Origin: Vibrio ostreae
GTDB taxonomy: Bacteria; Pseudomonadota; Gammaproteobacteria; Enterobacterales; Vibrionaceae
Length of the DNA stretch: 64,000 nt
Direction of reading: 5' to 3'
Assembly: GCF_019226825.1 (NCBI RefSeq)
Contig: NZ_CP076643.1
Coordinates: 1,178,001 to 1,242,000 of the forward strand
The position numbers were made by a program, and so were the translations under genes. Positions 1 to 7,253 of the stretch are shown here, piece by piece (position 1 is the stretch's first letter; each line of letters begins with the position of its first letter). Below the pieces are notes generated by a model. That model did no database searches, was not told the DNA's origin, and worked only from the letters and a program-made list of their open reading frames with translations.

Positions 1-685
1 TTTCACTGTAGTTTATTAAAGTGTTATCTTTGTGTTCGAATAAATACCAAAATTCATTATTGGTTTCTTTATACCATGAATGATCTGATAATTTTATAAT
101 ACTCTTTATAAGTAATATTTCACTATCGGATGAAAAGCTTTCAGATAAATAATCTAAATTTGCCACCCCACACCTACCAGGTAAGTTTTTTGCCTTTTTA
201 TAAATTGACTGTAAATTCTTTATTTGACTTTTTTTGACAACAATGAAATCCTCAAATAAAGAAAGCTTTTCCCTTGTCACTACTTCAAGGTGAGGCGTGT
301 AAATTTCTAGGTCATGATTAAAATCAAGGTCATCCATCATATTTAAGATGCCTTTAATATTACAATTACCTTTAACAAGATTTAACTCTTCTAATTTTTT
401 TTCAATCTCAGATTTCAACCAAAATTTCTTTGATGCAATTAGATTATATATTGTACTAAGTTCTGAGAATTTACTCTTATCAGCGATTTTTCTGAAATTG
501 TCATTTACAAGCTGCCTTACTCGTTCTCTTGTAATTTCACCAAATCTTTTTCCAGTTTCTTCAAGTGTTGGCCATTCAGAATCAGAGAAACCATAGAAGT
601 AATTTATCAATCTAATATTTCTGTCTTTGGCTTGAGTCTCTTTTAAATTTGTTTCTAGAAAATCAAGTAAACTATCTTCAATCAT
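1..685 (-). CDS. Partial cassette-borne protein with sigma-70 region-4-like helix-turn-helix
   Basis: The reading frame is open from an ATG at 685 to the left window edge (228 codons read, no stop), so the C-terminus lies outside. A GGAG ribosome-binding site lies about ten bases upstream of the ATG. Residues about 40-62 read TLEETGKRFGEITRERVRQL, which has the spacing of the sigma-70 region 4.2 recognition helix (LEEIGxxFGVTRERVRQI). The rest is lysine- and asparagine-rich, and near the edge (around residues 200-225) there are tryptophan-containing segments that could be a second small DNA-binding fold. The DNA is much more AT-rich than the genes to the right. It starts 28 bases past a GTTAGGC core on the same strand, as an integron cassette gene would. 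I infer a DNA-binding protein; it is too divergent and incomplete to call a sigma factor. Confidence 0.75.
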   Translation of the reverse strand, partial: MIEDSLLDFLETNLKETQAKDRNIRLINYFYGFSDSEWPTLEETGKRFGEITRERVRQLVNDNFRKIADKSKFSELSTIYNLIASKKFWLKSEIEKKLEELNLVKGNCNIKGILNMMDDLDFNHDLEIYTPHLEVVTREKLSLFEDFIVVKKSQIKNLQSIYKKAKNLPGRCGVANLDYLSESFSSDSEILLIKSIIKLSDHSWYKETNNEFWYLFEHKDNTLINYSE

Positions 686-713
686 ATTCTATTAACTCCA
701 ATGTTTGGGGAGC

Positions 714-720
714 GCCTAAC
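714..720 (-). other. Candidate integron recombination core (attI/cassette junction)
   Basis: On the minus strand this reads GTTAGGC, the GTTRRRY core at which integron integrases cut and at which the first cassette begins. The first leftward ORF starts 28 bases beyond it. On the other side lie an inverted-repeat block, a LexA box and an integrase-like ORF start, which is the standard integron order with cassettes and integrase divergent. A seven-base motif alone is weak; the context makes the call. The matching attC at the far end of the cassette would lie left of the window. Confidence 0.5.
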
Positions 721-729
721 AGTTCTTAG

Positions 730-866
730 ACAGACAATGTCTGTATTTTATTGTCTATCTATATTTGATGTACTTTTCCCATCACTTTCCTTTCACCATT
801 AGGGCGCCAGTATGAGAGAAGTAGGATTTTACGCTTTTGGGATCACAAAATACCGACATTGTCTGT
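730..866. repeat. 20-bp inverted repeat flanking the putative attI region
   Basis: Positions 730-749 (acagacaatgtctgtatttt) and 847-866 are inverted copies matching at 19 of 20 bases, about 97 bases apart. The left copy contains its own 15-base palindrome, acagaca-a-tgtctgt. Between them lies a second small inverted pair, gcgcctaa (712-719) and ttagggcgc (799-807). These could be integrase-binding repeats of an attI site or the termini of a small element; the sequence alone does not decide. Confidence 0.6.
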
Positions 867-897
867 TTAATCTATCCACAGGCATCACTTACAATAA

Positions 898-913
898 CTG
901 TGCATTTAAACAG
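898..913 (+). promoter_or_regulatory. LexA (SOS) box
   Basis: CTGTGCATTTAAACAG is a perfect CTGT-N8-ACAG match to the gammaproteobacterial LexA operator. It sits 14 bases before the ATG of the integrase-like remnant at 927. Integron integrase promoters in Vibrio are known to be LexA-repressed, so position and orientation fit. Confidence 0.6.
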
Positions 914-926
914 CATTGGTGTTTGT

Positions 927-1007
927 ATGAAATCGCCCTTTTTGACGAGTCTAAAAGAGTTCATGTTGGCTGAACAGTTTTTGACATTTGTCGTCTTTCA
1001 GGTGTGA
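927..1007 (+). pseudogene. Decayed integron integrase (IntI-like) N-terminus
   Basis: The 26-codon ORF begins MKSPFLTSLKEFM, which matches the characteristic start of vibrio IntI tyrosine recombinases as I remember it (MKSxFLxSxxEFM). It continues QFLTFVVFQ, which resembles a segment that lies about 40 residues further on in intact IntI (EEFLTYLAVQ), so an internal deletion is likely. A stop follows at 1005. Downstream to about 1390 I could find no convincing integrase motifs (no boxes with the catalytic Arg, His and Tyr residues) in any frame. The gene would be about 960 bp if whole, so it is dead. The homology is read by eye and needs a search. Confidence 0.5.
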
Positions 1008-1400
1008 AAAGCCCTTTATCTGCGTTGTTCTCTGAACCCTGAATTTCAGAAACGCTACCGCCATACCTTGTCGATAGCAAAGTCGATGAATGACAACAGA
1101 ATGCATAAGTTTATATCAAATTACCGACCTCATTCCTACGGCAATATCAAAGAAAAGGCAGTCGGCGTGATAATTTACGTTGGAGAATACTGCTAACAGA
1201 GGCGAACGCCAAAGGAGAAGGCTTAGATGAACCTGGCACTTTGCGTTTATGTATTATCGTTACCAACATCCGCTTGAGGTGGTTCCGACTCGAGTATGCC
1301 TGGATTGAAAAACCTCATTGATTCAGTCCCTTAAGCGTTTCTTAAGTTTCGTTGCGTAGCTTTGCTTAAAAGTTTTCATTAGATATTCAATGAGTTTGTT
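1008..1400. other. Non-coding stretch, probable integrase decay zone
   Basis: No ORF with a ribosome-binding site or a recognisable product lies here on either strand. In the frame of the integrase remnant a 62-codon open stretch (about 1008-1194) shows only very weak resemblance to IntI. I see no terminator or mobile-element end. Confidence 0.5.
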
Positions 1401-1994
1401 ATGGAATCCTTAAACCACTGGCTATTTCTGCTGATTAACCCCTCTCATCAACCCAGTCCTGCGCTGTTGCAAGTCGCAAAACTGTGTGCAGAACTGCCGG
1501 TTTTTCTCATCCCATTGTGCCTGGCGCTGCTCTGGATGCGCGATAAACACGCTAAAACGATGGCATTTAACGCCGGGTTAACGACCGTATTGGCGCTGGC
1601 GATAAACTATGCCATTTCACTTGTCTGGTATCACAACCGCCCGTTTGTCGATCATTTAGGCATCAAGCTGATCAGTCATGCCAGTGATTCTTCGTTTCCC
1701 AGTGATCACATCACTTTGTTCGCCAGTGTTGCTTTCTATCTGTCTTTCGAAAAATCCTTGCGCAAGTTAGGGCTGGTGCTTTTAGCCTTGTCGTTAAGCA
1801 CCGGATGGGCGCGGGTTTTCGTCGGCGTGCACTATCCTTTCGATATCTTGGGTGGATACCTGATTAGCGCGCTGACTGCATTGCTATTCAAGCAGTATTT
1901 AGCCACTCAGTTTGCAGGGTTGGTGAACTTGATGATTGAGTTAAGTGAGCACATCGCTGGCTGGTTGGTCAGAATGAAGAAGTCTGCTTTGTAA
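1401..1994 (+). CDS. PAP2-family membrane phosphatase (undecaprenyl-pyrophosphatase-like)
   Basis: This 197-residue protein has several hydrophobic segments and the type-2 phosphatidic-acid-phosphatase signatures. The last two motifs are clear: FPSDH (about residues 98-102) with the catalytic histidine, and WARVFVGVHYPFDILGG (about 136-152) with the second histidine and aspartate. The first motif is weaker (YHNRPF, about 73-78, without the usual upstream lysine). Size and motif set match BcrC/YbjG undecaprenyl-diphosphatases, which recycle the lipid carrier at the periplasmic face for peptidoglycan synthesis. Other PAP2 lipid phosphatases cannot be excluded. It stands alone, followed by a stem-loop and then the zinc GTPase gene. 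Confidence 0.8.
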   Translation: MESLNHWLFLLINPSHQPSPALLQVAKLCAELPVFLIPLCLALLWMRDKHAKTMAFNAGLTTVLALAINYAISLVWYHNRPFVDHLGIKLISHASDSSFPSDHITLFASVAFYLSFEKSLRKLGLVLLALSLSTGWARVFVGVHYPFDILGGYLISALTALLFKQYLATQFAGLVNLMIELSEHIAGWLVRMKKSAL

Positions 1995-2047
1995 GCTTAC
2001 CGCGCAAATACTAGCGGCTATTTTAAATTTATCGACACATCCCCCCA

Positions 2048-2080
2048 CAGGCTTTTGTTGTTCCTGACGGCAAAAGCCTG
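2048..2080 (+). terminator. Stem-loop after the PAP2 gene
   Basis: A perfect 10-bp stem (caggcttttg / caaaagcctg) with a 13-base loop lies 54 bases past the PAP2 stop. There is no clean T-run after it, so it is at best a weak intrinsic terminator or an mRNA 3' end. Confidence 0.45.
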
Positions 2081-2152
2081 CTCTTTCACCTGGTTTCAGA
2101 GTCTCTGCCCTTGATATCCAACCAGTTTAAGTTGCCAGACCCCGCGCAATAT

Positions 2153-2167
2153 TGTTATGTTGTAACA
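2153..2167 (+). promoter_or_regulatory. Candidate Zur operator
   Basis: TGTTATGTTGTAACA is a near-palindrome resembling the gammaproteobacterial Zur site (GTTAT-N4-ATAAC type, e.g. znuABC). It lies 64 bases before the start of a His-rich COG0523 GTPase, a family often under Zur control. Promoter elements around it are not obvious. Confidence 0.45.
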
Positions 2168-2230
2168 CTAAATCAGAATAACAACTTCGCATCGCTGTAA
2201 CTCAAGCCCTGGACGTGAGCAAAAATCACT

Positions 2231-3268
2231 ATGAATGAACAAGCAAACACTATCCCGACCAATATCATCACCGGATTTCTTGGGGTCGGAAAAACCACCA
2301 CCATCAATGCGCTGCTGGCGAAAAAGCCGCAAGGTGAATCTTGGGCTGTGCTGGTCAATGAATTTGGTCAGGTAGGGATTGACCAGGAGATGATGCCGAC
2401 CGAAGAGGGTTTGCATATTAAAGAGTTAGCCGGTGGCTGCATTTGTTGTTCACTTGGCGCGTCGCTGGGTCAGACTGTGCGAGCTTTAATCGAACACGCC
2501 AATCCTGATCGTCTGATCATTGAACCGACCGGTATCGGCCACCCGGAAGGTATCATCGACACACTGATGGGACCGGGGTTTAAAAACGTGCTGGATCTGC
2601 GCGCTACGGTTTGCCTGCTCGACCCGCGCTGTCTGGCGCAGGAAGAAGTCCTCAGCAATCCGATTTTCCACGATCAGCTTAACCTGGCCGATGTGGTTCT
2701 GATCAACAAGTGCGATTTGGCAGAAGAGCAGCAAATTGAATTGGCAGAAAGTAGCTTAGGGAATATGTTTCCGCCGAAACAGCATCTGGGCCGGACAATT
2801 CGCGGCAGGATTGAACCTGCTCTGCTCGATCTGGTACGCAATGGTCAGCTCAAAGCGCACTTCCCGGATGCTCATGCTCACAGTCATGATCATGAACACG
2901 AACTTCATGACCATCACCACGAGCACGCCCACGAACATCGTCATGAGACTGTTCCTGAACCGGGTAAACCGGTGCGTAAAACCGGTCACGGCAGCGGTTT
3001 ATACAGCTGCGGCTGGCTGTTCCACCGCGACGATTGCTTTGACTACTGGGCGCTGGAAGAGATATTAACCGGACTGACCGATGTGCAACGTATCAAAGGG
3101 GTGATCCGCATCGGTAACGCCTGGGTCTTCTTTAACCGGGTTAATGACGAGCACGACTTCGATAAAGTCGCCTATCGCCGCGACAGCCGTATCGAAATCA
3201 TCACTACCCGGGAATTAGACTGGCAGCAGATCGAGCGCGCTATGTTGGCGTGCCAGATTAAAGGTTAA
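2231..3268 (+). CDS. COG0523 (CobW/ZagA-type) GTPase with His-rich metal loop
   Basis: This 345-residue protein is a G3E-family P-loop GTPase. It has a Walker A GFLGVGKTT near residue 15-24, the diagnostic metal-binding GGCICC motif near residue 67-72, and NKCD as the guanine-specificity motif near 159-162. Around residues 215-240 lies a stretch almost entirely of His, Asp and Glu, typical of zinc storage or delivery members. A CobW C-terminal domain follows. The family inserts or delivers metals (zinc, cobalt) into client proteins in the cytoplasm. The Zur-like box upstream points to a zinc-limitation metallochaperone, which is inference. It lacks neighbours that would identify its client. 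Confidence 0.85.
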   Translation: MNEQANTIPTNIITGFLGVGKTTTINALLAKKPQGESWAVLVNEFGQVGIDQEMMPTEEGLHIKELAGGCICCSLGASLGQTVRALIEHANPDRLIIEPTGIGHPEGIIDTLMGPGFKNVLDLRATVCLLDPRCLAQEEVLSNPIFHDQLNLADVVLINKCDLAEEQQIELAESSLGNMFPPKQHLGRTIRGRIEPALLDLVRNGQLKAHFPDAHAHSHDHEHELHDHHHEHAHEHRHETVPEPGKPVRKTGHGSGLYSCGWLFHRDDCFDYWALEEILTGLTDVQRIKGVIRIGNAWVFFNRVNDEHDFDKVAYRRDSRIEIITTRELDWQQIERAMLACQIKG

Positions 3269-3421
3269 GCGCCACCCAGCGCGTCCTGAACGCGCTGGGC
3301 CTCTGAATTAGTGTCAAAAGTAATAATAAGATAACGACTGTTTACCTATCATTGACACAAATCCGCCACCAAGCGGCTAGGCTTCGCGACAGATATTTCT
3401 GAGTGAAACCTGTACCTGCCC

Positions 3422-5764
3422 ATGCCTAGAAGACGTTCATCTCTACCGATCAAATCCCCTTGGTTACGCCGCATCACGCAACTTGTTTGCGCGCTGACGG
3501 TTGTGTTGGTTTTGGCCGCGATTTATACCGGAATTCAATTTAACAACCTGGTTAAAGATAAGTTTGAAGGTCAGATGTGGCAGTTGCCAAATGTAGTCTA
3601 TGCCCGTCCGCTGATCCTGAGTCCCGATAGTCCGGTCAGCCAGCAAATCGTACTCAAAGAATTGGCCGAATTACACTATCGTCAAGTGGCCAATCCGGTC
3701 AGCAGCGGTGAATACAGTGTCTCGGGGCGAACTGTCCGTCTGATTCGCCGCCCGTTTGTCTTTCCAGATGGTGAACAACCCGCGGTGCAGGTCAAGATTC
3801 GCTTTGCCGGACAAGGGGTAGCTTCCATGAGCGATGAAGCCAGCGGTCATCCAATCGGCCTGCTGTCGCTTGAGCCGAGAATCCTTGGCATGCTGGACGA
3901 CGATAACACGGAAAAACGTCTCTATATGGCAAAAGACGATATGCCCGAGACACTGGTCGCCGCACTGCTGGCCACCGAAGATCGTGATTTCTATCAGCAT
4001 GATGGCATCTCACCTCTGGCTATCGCTCGCGCATTTATGGCGAATATCAGCGCCGGACATAATGTGCAGGGCGGCAGTACCCTCACCCAGCAACTGGCCA
4101 AAAATCTGTTTCTGTCGCGTGAGCGCAGCCTGACCCGAAAAGTCAAAGAAGCTTATCTCGCGCTTATTATGGATTATCGTTACAGCAAAGATCAGTTGCT
4201 GGATGCGTATCTTAACCAGGTCTATCTGGGCCAGAACGGCAATGATTCCATTCATGGTTTTGCCCTCGCTGCACGCCATTATTTTGCCCTGCCCCTTTCT
4301 GAACTGCGCCTGGATCAGCAAGCTTTGTTAGTAGGGATGGTCAAAGGACCTTCATATTATAACCCGTGGCGCTATCCGGAGCGCGCCAAAGCGCGCCGCA
4401 ACCTGGTACTGAAAATGATGGTCGAAACCGGTTCACTCGAAACCGATGATTACCAGCGTGCCATCGACAAGCCACTCTCTCTGCGAGCACAGGGCAACGA
4501 AAATGCACTGCAACCGGCCTATTTTGATTATGTGAAACAATCACTGCAGGAACACGGCATCGACTATAACAGCGGGCGCGGTCTGCGTCTGTTTACAACC
4601 TTTGATCCTGATATCCAGCAGCATGCTGAGCAGTCGGTGTATAACATCATGCCTCAACTGGAGAAAAAAACCGGCCAGTCGCTGGAAACCGCAATGATTA
4701 TTGCCGACAAACACAGCGGTGCAGTCAGTGCGATGATTGGCAGCCGTAACCCGACCTACCACGGTTTTAACCGCGCCTTACACGCCGAACGTCAGATTGG
4801 ATCGTTGATTAAACCGGCGGTGTATTTGACTGCGCTATCGCAGCCACAGGTTTACACTCTGGCTACTCCGTTATCAGACCGACCGATCAGTATTCGTAGC
4901 GAAAATGATGAGCTATGGTCACCACGCAATTATGACCGTCAATATCGTGGTCAGGTTGCCCTTTATCAGGCACTGGCCCACTCTTACAACGTTCCGACTG
5001 TGAACCTCGGCATGGCTCTCGGCCTGGGGCGGGTCACTCAGACCCTGAGCGCCCTGGGGATCGATTCGCAGCAGGTGCCACAACTGCCTTCGATGCTGCT
5101 TGGTGCTGTGACGCTGACACCGCTTGAAGTCACTCAGATGTATCGGACCCTGGGGAATCAGGGGAAACGACAGACGTTATATGCCTTAAGCGCGGTGCTG
5201 GATGAGCATGGCAGTGTTCTGTATCGTTATCAGCCTGACGGTGAGCAAACGGTGGATGAGCGTGCCGCCTGGCTGACCGAATACGCCATGACACAGGTCG
5301 TCGAGCAAGGTACGGCGCGCTATCTGAAGACTATTGTCCCTTCGCGCACACAGCTGGCAGGAAAAACCGGCACCTCAGATCAGGGGCGTGACAGTTGGTA
5401 TGCCGGCATTGATGACAGCCAGGTGGTCACCGTCTGGGTCGGGCGCGATGACAACCAAGCCGTGAATCTGACTGGTTCGAGTGGTCCGCTGCGAATTTAC
5501 GCCGATTTCTTAAAACGCAACGGTTACCGTTCTTTGGACACGCCGCAACCCGATCAAATTGAATTTGCCGACTACCGCTCAGATGCAAATGGCTTCCTGC
5601 AGCGCAGCTGTCTTGGCCAGATAAACCTGCCAGTGTGGAACATCTCCGGCGAGTCGCAAGATGATTGCTTAACACCGCTGGAAGATGGCCTCAACGATCT
5701 AGGTAACGAAATCAACGAAGCCGGTCGCCAGATTGGCGGATTCCTGAGAAGTTTATTTAATTAA
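3422..5764 (+). CDS. mrcB: Penicillin-binding protein 1b, bifunctional peptidoglycan synthase
   Basis: This class A PBP (780 residues) polymerises lipid II and cross-links the strands in the periplasm. It has a short basic N-terminus, one membrane anchor (about residues 18-38), the UB2H-like region, and a GT51 domain with catalytic Glu186 in LATEDRDF and the GGSTLTQQLAKN motif. The transpeptidase domain has the active-site Ser461 in SLIK, the SYN triad (521-523) and KTGT (648-651). Length and order match PBP1b rather than PBP1a. No outer-membrane activator gene (lpoB) is next to it. A strong bidirectional terminator follows. Confidence 0.95.
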   Translation: MPRRRSSLPIKSPWLRRITQLVCALTVVLVLAAIYTGIQFNNLVKDKFEGQMWQLPNVVYARPLILSPDSPVSQQIVLKELAELHYRQVANPVSSGEYSVSGRTVRLIRRPFVFPDGEQPAVQVKIRFAGQGVASMSDEASGHPIGLLSLEPRILGMLDDDNTEKRLYMAKDDMPETLVAALLATEDRDFYQHDGISPLAIARAFMANISAGHNVQGGSTLTQQLAKNLFLSRERSLTRKVKEAYLALIMDYRYSKDQLLDAYLNQVYLGQNGNDSIHGFALAARHYFALPLSELRLDQQALLVGMVKGPSYYNPWRYPERAKARRNLVLKMMVETGSLETDDYQRAIDKPLSLRAQGNENALQPAYFDYVKQSLQEHGIDYNSGRGLRLFTTFDPDIQQHAEQSVYNIMPQLEKKTGQSLETAMIIADKHSGAVSAMIGSRNPTYHGFNRALHAERQIGSLIKPAVYLTALSQPQVYTLATPLSDRPISIRSENDELWSPRNYDRQYRGQVALYQALAHSYNVPTVNLGMALGLGRVTQTLSALGIDSQQVPQLPSMLLGAVTLTPLEVTQMYRTLGNQGKRQTLYALSAVLDEHGSVLYRYQPDGEQTVDERAAWLTEYAMTQVVEQGTARYLKTIVPSRTQLAGKTGTSDQGRDSWYAGIDDSQVVTVWVGRDDNQAVNLTGSSGPLRIYADFLKRNGYRSLDTPQPDQIEFADYRSDANGFLQRSCLGQINLPVWNISGESQDDCLTPLEDGLNDLGNEINEAGRQIGGFLRSLFN

Positions 5765-5784
5765 TTTTTTAAGTCTTATAGAGC

Positions 5785-5820
5785 AGCGGGCGATCTAAGA
5801 AACTTAGCCGCCCGCTTTTT
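5785..5820. terminator. Bidirectional terminator between mrcB and the porin gene
   Basis: An 8-bp GC-rich stem (agcgggcg / cgcccgct) has an inner ctaag/cttag pairing, with a T-run after it on the plus strand and A-rich sequence before it. It separates two convergent genes. Confidence 0.85.
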
Positions 5821-5868
5821 AAGGGTTAAAATAGAACGTTCAAACTGATAAACCCTGCTTAAACATGA

Positions 5869-7110
5869 TTACCACCAGGCTTCAATTTGTACACCATAGT
5901 TAATCGTGTCATCACTTTTACCACTATTGAATGTGTTGCCGTTTTCGTTGTCTTTAAAATAGCTTGCGTAGAAGCGAATCTCTGGTCGAGCGAAGAAGTC
6001 CTCACCGGTAGACAGCGCGTGGGCGATGGTAAATTTAGTCCCGCCAGATTTTTCACTCACGCCTGAATCCCAGGTTTTCTCTTGATCAAAGTAGCCAACT
6101 TCTAACATTGTTTTGTTATAAGATGACCAGCTATAAGTCGGGCGGGCGACAAAAGAGAACATTTCTTCTTTATCCAGCCAATCACCATGGTCCTGAGCTT
6201 TACCATAAGTCAGAACATGATTGATAACGATACTGTCACTGAGCTTCAAATCACCAGTACTGATAAAACGAAAAGCCTTTGCATCGCTGACATCACCGCT
6301 CCAGTAATCATACCAACCACCACCTTGCGAAATGGCATTCTGTGCTAAACCACTCGTCATATATTGCATAACAAACTTGTTATACCCTAATGAAAAACTC
6401 TGACTTAACTCGGCGGTCACCATTAGACCATCGTCAAAATCTTCTGTCGCGGCTTCCTGTTCGTCAGTTGGATTGACGATTGCATAGTCAACACCGACTT
6501 CTGTCCATGCACCTTCCCAAGGACTAAATCCAGCGTAGCGTAAATCCATGTAGTAGGTATTAAGCTCGCCTGTTGTGTCATCAACATCACTATCCGCTCG
6601 TACCACAGCTGCTGATATCGCTCCCGAGGTTAACTTAATATTTTCAATACCGACACCGTAACCAGAAATGTTCCAGTATTTAGTATCGATAATATGCAGA
6701 TCGTGACGCTGATAAAAACGCTTACCAGCCCAAATAACGGCCTCAGGGGATGCCGGTATATAACCTTTCGCCTGAATATTGAGCTGCTTAATGGCAAAGT
6801 TAGCGCTATCGTCTTTTGTCGACTCAGATTCAAGATTACCATCTGATGACATTTCAAACATACTTTCAAAATACATTGAATGTCCATCCTGATTGAATAA
6901 CTCCTGACCCAGACCTATCTCAGAATAGGTATCGTATTCGTTACCCAGGCGACCCAGTTTAGTTTTGTTAAATTCATCGCCTCCTTCCGTGCCACCGCCA
7001 TCAGCACTTGCTCCGAGCCCGGCGCGAACGTAACCATAAAAATCTACCGCCGAAACTTGTGTTGCCATCAATGATGCGAGTATTGCGACGGTCAGCGTTG
7101 TCTTCTTCAT
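5869..7110 (-). CDS. LamB-type maltoporin-family outer-membrane channel for galacto-oligosaccharides
   Basis: I place the start at the ATG at 7110, behind AAGGAATTCAC, rather than further upstream, because it opens a clean signal peptide (about 21 residues, ending VSA). The mature protein begins VDFYGYVRAG, the LamB signature, and ends with the W-W terminal strand pattern expected of outer-membrane barrels. The 413-residue length fits an 18-stranded sugar porin. It is the last gene of the galactanase operon, so the likely cargo is beta-1,4-galacto-oligosaccharides. The 143-base gap before it carries a stem-loop (7153-7180), which may uncouple its level from the upstream genes. Confidence 0.85.
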   Translation of the reverse strand: MKKTTLTVAILASLMATQVSAVDFYGYVRAGLGASADGGGTEGGDEFNKTKLGRLGNEYDTYSEIGLGQELFNQDGHSMYFESMFEMSSDGNLESESTKDDSANFAIKQLNIQAKGYIPASPEAVIWAGKRFYQRHDLHIIDTKYWNISGYGVGIENIKLTSGAISAAVVRADSDVDDTTGELNTYYMDLRYAGFSPWEGAWTEVGVDYAIVNPTDEQEAATEDFDDGLMVTAELSQSFSLGYNKFVMQYMTSGLAQNAISQGGGWYDYWSGDVSDAKAFRFISTGDLKLSDSIVINHVLTYGKAQDHGDWLDKEEMFSFVARPTYSWSSYNKTMLEVGYFDQEKTWDSGVSEKSGGTKFTIAHALSTGEDFFARPEIRFYASYFKDNENGNTFNSGKSDDTINYGVQIEAWW

Positions 7111-7152
7111 TGTGAATTCCTTTTGTTTTAATAAATGGTTATTGGTGGAAAA

Positions 7153-7180
7153 TATTGCCCGCGCAGATATTCGGGCAATA
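7153..7180 (-). other. Intercistronic stem-loop between ganA and the porin gene
   Basis: A perfect 9-bp stem (tattgcccg / cgggcaata) with a 10-base loop has no T-run after it. It is likely an mRNA processing or stability element, or a partial terminator, between the glycosidase and porin cistrons. Confidence 0.5.
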
Positions 7181-7253
7181 CTCATCCCAGAGAAAATAAT
7201 TTCTCTTATTCTTTTTATTAGGTTTACCAGCCTTAAATTTAGGGCTGATATTA

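Noticed and set aside
348..596. 82-codon plus-strand ORF near the left edge
   Set aside because: It is the antisense shadow of the longer leftward frame (685 to 1), which has the sigma-like helix-turn-helix and a ribosome-binding site.
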